A DNA stretch of 64,000 bases from UBA5109 sp964606735. Its GTDB lineage: Bacteria > Pseudomonadota > Gammaproteobacteria > Pseudomonadales > Pseudohongiellaceae. The first letter of the stretch is position 1, and each line of letters opens with the position of its first letter. Below are positions 60,208 to 64,000 of the stretch, piece after piece. The position numbers and the translations under genes are program-made. The stretch is from contig CAZSHI010000008.1 in NCBI GenBank assembly GCA_964606735.1, forward strand, positions 1-64,000, read 5' to 3'. The notes below the pieces were generated by a model, which was given only the letters and a program-made list of their open reading frames with translations, searched no databases and was not told the origin of the DNA.

Positions 60208-62211
60208 CTACCTGCCCAGCAGGAGATAGCTTTCTCCCAGGGATATTTGATCCAGATGGCCGTTTAGAATGATGACATCCCCCCGATGAAACACAAGGTC
60301 TTTCAGGCTGTCTTCGGCAAAAACTTCCTGTTCGCGATGGATTTCAACAATTTTCAAATCACCGGGCAGTACCATATCTGCCATGGATTTCCCACAGCTC
60401 CAGGCGCTTTCCGTCAAGTGCACGGCATGCATCACGATAGAGTCCTGATTATGTTTTGTCAGGAAACCAATGCGTTCTCCGTGATAAAAGCCGCGCAGCA
60501 TTTTGTAGCGTTCACGGCGCGACTGATCAATCATCTGATGAATCGTTTTGCTCGGAACATTCAGCATCAGTAGAGCATGCGAAACCAGGGTCAGACTGGC
60601 TTCATGTGTTTCGGGGATGACTTCCGTGGAGCCTATATCCATCAGGCGTTGCAAATTGGCATCGTCTCTGGTGCGGGTCAGTACTGGCACCGAGGGATTT
60701 ATGCCACGAATATGCTGCAAAATTTTGCTGGCGGAGTCTGCATCATCAAAACTGATGATGATGATGTTGGCCTTTTTGGCATTGGCCGCTTTGAGAATAT
60801 CCAGGCGAGTTGAATCACCAAAAAACACCGGTTCTCCGGCAGCGCTTGCTTCGGCTATGCGGATGGGATCTGTTTCCAGCACCAGGTAGGAAATGTCCAG
60901 TGGGCGCAAAAAACGCGCCACCGTCTGACCAACCCGGCCGAAACCGAGAATCAGCACATGTCCAGTGAGCTTCTGGGGTGTTATTTTAATGTGGCTACTG
61001 TCCTGAACTGCAGCGTTTTTAATGAAGTAATGCAGAATGTCATCTACCCGTGCGACACCATAGCGAATAATAACGGGGGTCAGGATCATGCTGATGATGG
61101 TCACCGAGATCATGAAGGAGGCTACATCAGGGGGGATAAGCGTGTTTCTGCTGGCCAGCGCCATTAAGGCGAATAAAAATTCGCCTCCCTGGGCCAGTAC
61201 CAGCCCGGATGCCAGAGAACAGTGCCAGGACTCTTTCAATAGCCTGGCGGCGATACTGATAATGCCGGCTTTGAACAGAACCAGCATGCAGCCAAAAAAG
61301 ATTATTCGTGGCCAGTACTGCTGTAAGAGGCCAATATCAACATTCATGCCGATGGTAATGAAGAAGAGACCCAGTAATAAATCCCGGAAAGGGCGAATGT
61401 CTGCTTCCAGTTGATGACGAAAACGGGTGTCGCCGAGCATCATGCCGGCTATAAATGAACCCAACTCCATGCTCAAGCCGATAAACTCGGTCAAAAAGCC
61501 CGATAAAAGCACAATGACGAGTGCGGCTAGTACCAGTAGTTCGTCAGATTTGTGATAGGCAATTTCACTCAGGAGTCTGGGCAATAAATAACGGGCACTG
61601 AGAAAGAAAACCATTAAGACAGCAGCGGCTTCTGCTATGGTAATGGTAATCTCCAGCGCTGTTTGACTGGCAGCGGTCCCCGCCAGCAAAGGCACGGCAA
61701 TCAACAGTAGAACAGCTACCAGATCCTGGAATAGCAGGATGCCGATGGCAATCTCGCCATGACGTGTATTGAGCTGTCCCAGTGAGCTTAGTTCCTTGGA
61801 AACGACGGCGGTAGAGGAGAGTGCCAGACCGCCTGCGACAATAAAGGCTCCCTGCCAGTTGAGGGCCTCATTGACTGTCCCCCACCAGAACAGGGCGATA
61901 AAAAAGCAAAGGGTGCACAGGGCAACCTGTACACTGCCCAGTTTGAAAACGGTTTGGCGTAGTGCCAGCAAGCGCGGCAAAGAAAACTCCAGGCCAAGAA
62001 TAAACAGGAGAAAGGCGAGTCCCAGCTCGGCCATGGTGCTCAATTGCTCGGATTCTTCCACCAGGGCAAATCCGGTGGGACCCAATACAATGCCAACCAG
62101 CAGGAAGGCCAGTAAAGGCGCTATTTTCATGCGGTAGAACAGGGTAATGACTACGGTAGATGCACCCAGTAAAACCAGGATTTGTGTCAGTAAGTGCGAT
62201 TCACTTTCCAA
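60208..62211 (-). CDS. CPA2 monovalent cation:proton antiporter with TrkA-N domain (KefB-like)
   Basis: 667 residues; start TTG 62211 (AGGA upstream), no nearby in-frame ATG. About 12 membrane segments (to ~380): GIVLGPTGFALVEE, AELGLAFLLFILGLEFS. The cytosolic half has a Rossmann TrkA-N domain (HVLILGFGRVGQTVARFL) and then a TrkA-C-like end (GDVIILNGHLDQI). Likely K+/H+ exchange. Leads an operon with carbonic anhydrase and a lipoprotein. Confidence 0.9.
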   Translation of the reverse strand: MESESHLLTQILVLLGASTVVITLFYRMKIAPLLAFLLVGIVLGPTGFALVEESEQLSTMAELGLAFLLFILGLEFSLPRLLALRQTVFKLGSVQVALCTLCFFIALFWWGTVNEALNWQGAFIVAGGLALSSTAVVSKELSSLGQLNTRHGEIAIGILLFQDLVAVLLLIAVPLLAGTAASQTALEITITIAEAAAVLMVFFLSARYLLPRLLSEIAYHKSDELLVLAALVIVLLSGFLTEFIGLSMELGSFIAGMMLGDTRFRHQLEADIRPFRDLLLGLFFITIGMNVDIGLLQQYWPRIIFFGCMLVLFKAGIISIAARLLKESWHCSLASGLVLAQGGEFLFALMALASRNTLIPPDVASFMISVTIISMILTPVIIRYGVARVDDILHYFIKNAAVQDSSHIKITPQKLTGHVLILGFGRVGQTVARFLRPLDISYLVLETDPIRIAEASAAGEPVFFGDSTRLDILKAANAKKANIIIISFDDADSASKILQHIRGINPSVPVLTRTRDDANLQRLMDIGSTEVIPETHEASLTLVSHALLMLNVPSKTIHQMIDQSRRERYKMLRGFYHGERIGFLTKHNQDSIVMHAVHLTESAWSCGKSMADMVLPGDLKIVEIHREQEVFAEDSLKDLVFHRGDVIILNGHLDQISLGESYLLLGR

Positions 62212-62358
62212 GTTAGGGTCCTGTTATCGTCTGGATTGAGCTAAATAGAAGGACAAGTAGCTTGTCCTAGATTGAAATCTGGTCTTCAAGCAGGCAACTA
62301 TAACGGCATTTTAGCCTATGACAAGGGGTTTGCCGCTAGAAGAGATGCAGAATTCTGG

Positions 62359-62364
62359 TACAAT
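62359..62364 (+). promoter_or_regulatory. Extended -10 promoter of oad operon
   Basis: TGG-TACAAT, a near-consensus extended -10 box; no good -35 at normal spacing. It lies 32 bases before the preferred oadG start, which argues against an ATG at 62345. Confidence 0.4.
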
Positions 62365-62395
62365 TGCCGCACTTTTACCTGCCCAGGGGGTCTCA

Positions 62396-62641
62396 GTGGG
62401 GTCGGAAAATATTTTTGCGGACAGTATTGGTCTGATGATTTTAGGGATGGGAACCGTTTTTGTGTTCCTGAGCGTTCTGGTCATTGTCACATCACTGATG
62501 TCGTCACTGGTCCAAAAATATGTCATTGAAGATGCCTCCTCTGAGCTAGCCAAACTATCTTCGTCTGGGCAGGATCAGCAGACCTTGCTGACAGTGATCA
62601 GTGCGGCAATCCACGCACATCGTTCACGTAAAAATAATTAA
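62396..62641 (+). CDS. oadG: Oxaloacetate decarboxylase gamma subunit (OadG-like)
   Basis: About 81 residues from GTG 62396, preceded by AGGGGG; ATG 62345 would extend it upstream across the promoter. One membrane segment (GLMILGMGTVFVFLSVLVIVT split about 10-32) then a cytoplasmic tail. Small membrane subunit that anchors the sodium-pumping decarboxylase. Thirty bases before oadA. Confidence 0.82.
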   Translation: MGSENIFADSIGLMILGMGTVFVFLSVLVIVTSLMSSLVQKYVIEDASSELAKLSSSGQDQQTLLTVISAAIHAHRSRKNN

Positions 62642-62671
62642 GTAGTCATCATTCACGACAAGAGTTTAATC

Positions 62672-64000
62672 ATGATTCAAAATAGAGATCCGGTTGGAAT
62701 AACAGAACTCGTATTACGCGATGCCCATCAGTCTTTGTTTGCCACACGTCTTCGTCTGGAAGACATGCTGCCAATTGCTGACAAAATTGATCAGGTGGGT
62801 TTCTGGTCGGTAGAAACCTGGGGTGGGGCGACCTTCGATGCCTGTATCCGTTATCTGGGTGAAGACCCCTGGCATCGAATCCGTGAATTAAAAAAAGCGA
62901 TTCCCAATACCCGGCATCAAATGCTGTTTCGTGCGCAGAATATTCTGGGTTACCGCCATTATGCCGATGATGTGGTTGAAAAATTTTGCGAACGTGCTGC
63001 GGTAAATGGCGTGGATGTATTCCGTATTTTTGATGCGATGAATGATGCGCGTAATATGGAAACTGCCATCAAGGCCGTAAAAAAAGTCGGTAAGCATGCG
63101 CAGGGCACGCTGTCTTATACCTTGAGCCCGGTTCATAGTATTGATACCTGGCTGGAACTGGCTCAACAACTCAAGGACATGGGCTCTGATTCCATCTGTA
63201 TCAAGGACATGGCAGGGCTGCTGCATCCTTATGATGCCTTTGAACTGGTCACCCGCCTTAAAAATGAAATCGGCCTGCCGGTTCATTCCCAGTCACATGC
63301 TACGACCGGCATGTCGGTGGCAACCATTGTCAAACAGGTTGAAGCTGGGATTGATAATGTCGATACAGCTATTTCATCCATGTCTATGACCTATGGACAT
63401 TCACCCACAGAAACCATTAATGCTATTTTTCATGATCAGCCGGGTGATCCAGGGCTGGATTTGGGTCTGCTGGCAGAGATTGCCGAATATTTCCGTGTGG
63501 TTCGTAAGAAATATGCGAAGTTTGAAGGTGAGCTCAAGGGCGTGGATGCCCGAATTCTGGTGGCACAGGTACCAGGCGGTATGTTGACCAATATGGAGAA
63601 CCAGCTACGTGACCAGCAGGCTTCGGATAAAATGGCTGAAGTACTCGAAGAGATTCCACGGGTGCGTGAAGATCTGGGCAATATCGCACTGGTAACACCG
63701 ACTTCACAGATTGTCGGCACTCAGGCGGTGATCAATGTATTAACCGGTGAGCGCTATAAAACCATAACCAAGGAAACTGCCGGTATTCTGAAAGGGGAGT
63801 ACGGTGCCACGCCTTCTCCCATGAACCGCGAGCTGCAGGAGAAAGTGCTTAATGGCAAGGAAGTAGTGACCTGTCGTCCAGCCGATTTGCTGCAGCCGGA
63901 ATTGGAAAAGCTGACTGAAGAATTACGCCAGAAAGCCAAATCCGAGGGCATCAGGCTGGAAAGTGGAGAGCGCGAAGTGGATGATGTACTGACCTATGCG
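62672..64000 (+). CDS. oadA: Oxaloacetate decarboxylase alpha subunit (OadA), cut by window end
   Basis: The first 443 codons from ATG 62672 are open and continue past the window. Carboxyltransferase TIM barrel: RDAHQSLFATR (metal Asp 17), CIKDMAG with the reactive lysine, and HSQSHATTGMS metal-binding histidines. Conserved-domain block follows (VPGGMLTNMENQLRDQ). The C-terminal biotin domain lies outside. With OadG and an expected OadB it decarboxylates oxaloacetate while exporting Na+. Confidence 0.95.
   Translation, partial: MIQNRDPVGITELVLRDAHQSLFATRLRLEDMLPIADKIDQVGFWSVETWGGATFDACIRYLGEDPWHRIRELKKAIPNTRHQMLFRAQNILGYRHYADDVVEKFCERAAVNGVDVFRIFDAMNDARNMETAIKAVKKVGKHAQGTLSYTLSPVHSIDTWLELAQQLKDMGSDSICIKDMAGLLHPYDAFELVTRLKNEIGLPVHSQSHATTGMSVATIVKQVEAGIDNVDTAISSMSMTYGHSPTETINAIFHDQPGDPGLDLGLLAEIAEYFRVVRKKYAKFEGELKGVDARILVAQVPGGMLTNMENQLRDQQASDKMAEVLEEIPRVREDLGNIALVTPTSQIVGTQAVINVLTGERYKTITKETAGILKGEYGATPSPMNRELQEKVLNGKEVVTCRPADLLQPELEKLTEELRQKAKSEGIRLESGEREVDDVLTYA

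Noticed and set aside
1..64000. CRISPR arrays, rRNA, complete insertion sequences or prophage genes
   Set aside because: No regular repeat-spacer arrays, rRNA-like sequence, transposase or phage structural genes were seen on reading both strands.

Overview
The window looks like a chromosome segment of a Gram-negative gammaproteobacterium, probably a marine heterotroph. The grounds are many Sec- and lipobox-type export signals, a TRAP transporter, RimK/TrmO/ModF/OadGA-type housekeeping genes, MHS and CPA2 carriers, and tRNA-Arg(ACG) and tRNA-Pro(CGG). No rRNA, CRISPR array or intact transposon was seen. I assign no genus.

Layout. 0-5.8 kb is AT-rich, sparse and partly decayed. It holds a tRNA-Arg 3' remnant with a terminator, a Tat-exported alcohol-dehydrogenase-like protein, a secreted orphan, a TPR protein, a serine hydrolase, a possible tRNA-Leu remnant, a broken GNAT gene and a gene fragment. 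5.8-12.6 kb has a secreted beta-helix protein and the first copy of a secreted gene cassette (A, metallo-beta-lactamase-fold protein, B, plus a large MBL lipoprotein). 12.6-23.3 kb is a catabolic locus: a TRAP transporter, three CaiB/BaiF CoA-transferases, two proteins of the 2-hydroxyacyl-CoA dehydratase family and a secreted alpha/beta hydrolase. 23.3-29.7 kb is mostly conserved genes (DUF3187, TrmO, a DUF2878/chalcone-isomerase-like/DUF3833 operon, a RimB-RimK fusion, a ModF-like ATPase, tRNA-Arg). 29.9-31.6 kb is an AT-rich operon (TIGR01777 SDR, lipocalin, Trp-rich TIGR02450). 32.5-51.7 kb is rich in exported enzymes: a flavin monooxygenase with a Dabb protein, cassette copy 2 led by an alpha/beta hydrolase, a DUF5916 outer-membrane protein, a DUF1080 lipoprotein, a further MBL enzyme with a lipase, cassette copy 3, an XRE regulator and two tandem alpha/beta hydrolases. 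52-64 kb has two CPA2 antiporters, a shikimate-dehydrogenase-like gene with an MHS carrier, a PF20091 hydrolase/DUF6152/A-like cluster, tRNA-Pro, carbonic anhydrase, and the start of an oxaloacetate decarboxylase operon (oadG, oadA) cut by the window end.

Main result. One cassette, signal-peptide protein A (RTIW-x-DGREHP motif), then an exported MBL-fold protein, then signal-peptide protein B (ISWEDD-type motif, C-terminal W-x-P-x-x-C), occurs three times in the same order with tight spacing. The MBL member goes from fully metal-competent (copy 1), through altered ligands (copy 2), to one with most zinc ligands lost (copy 3). A of copy 3 has also lost both cysteines shared by the other A proteins. 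I read this as an envelope-located module that has duplicated and partly turned into pseudoenzymes. Its substrate is unknown, but its neighbours are exported ester hydrolases, monooxygenases and CoA-dependent catabolic genes.
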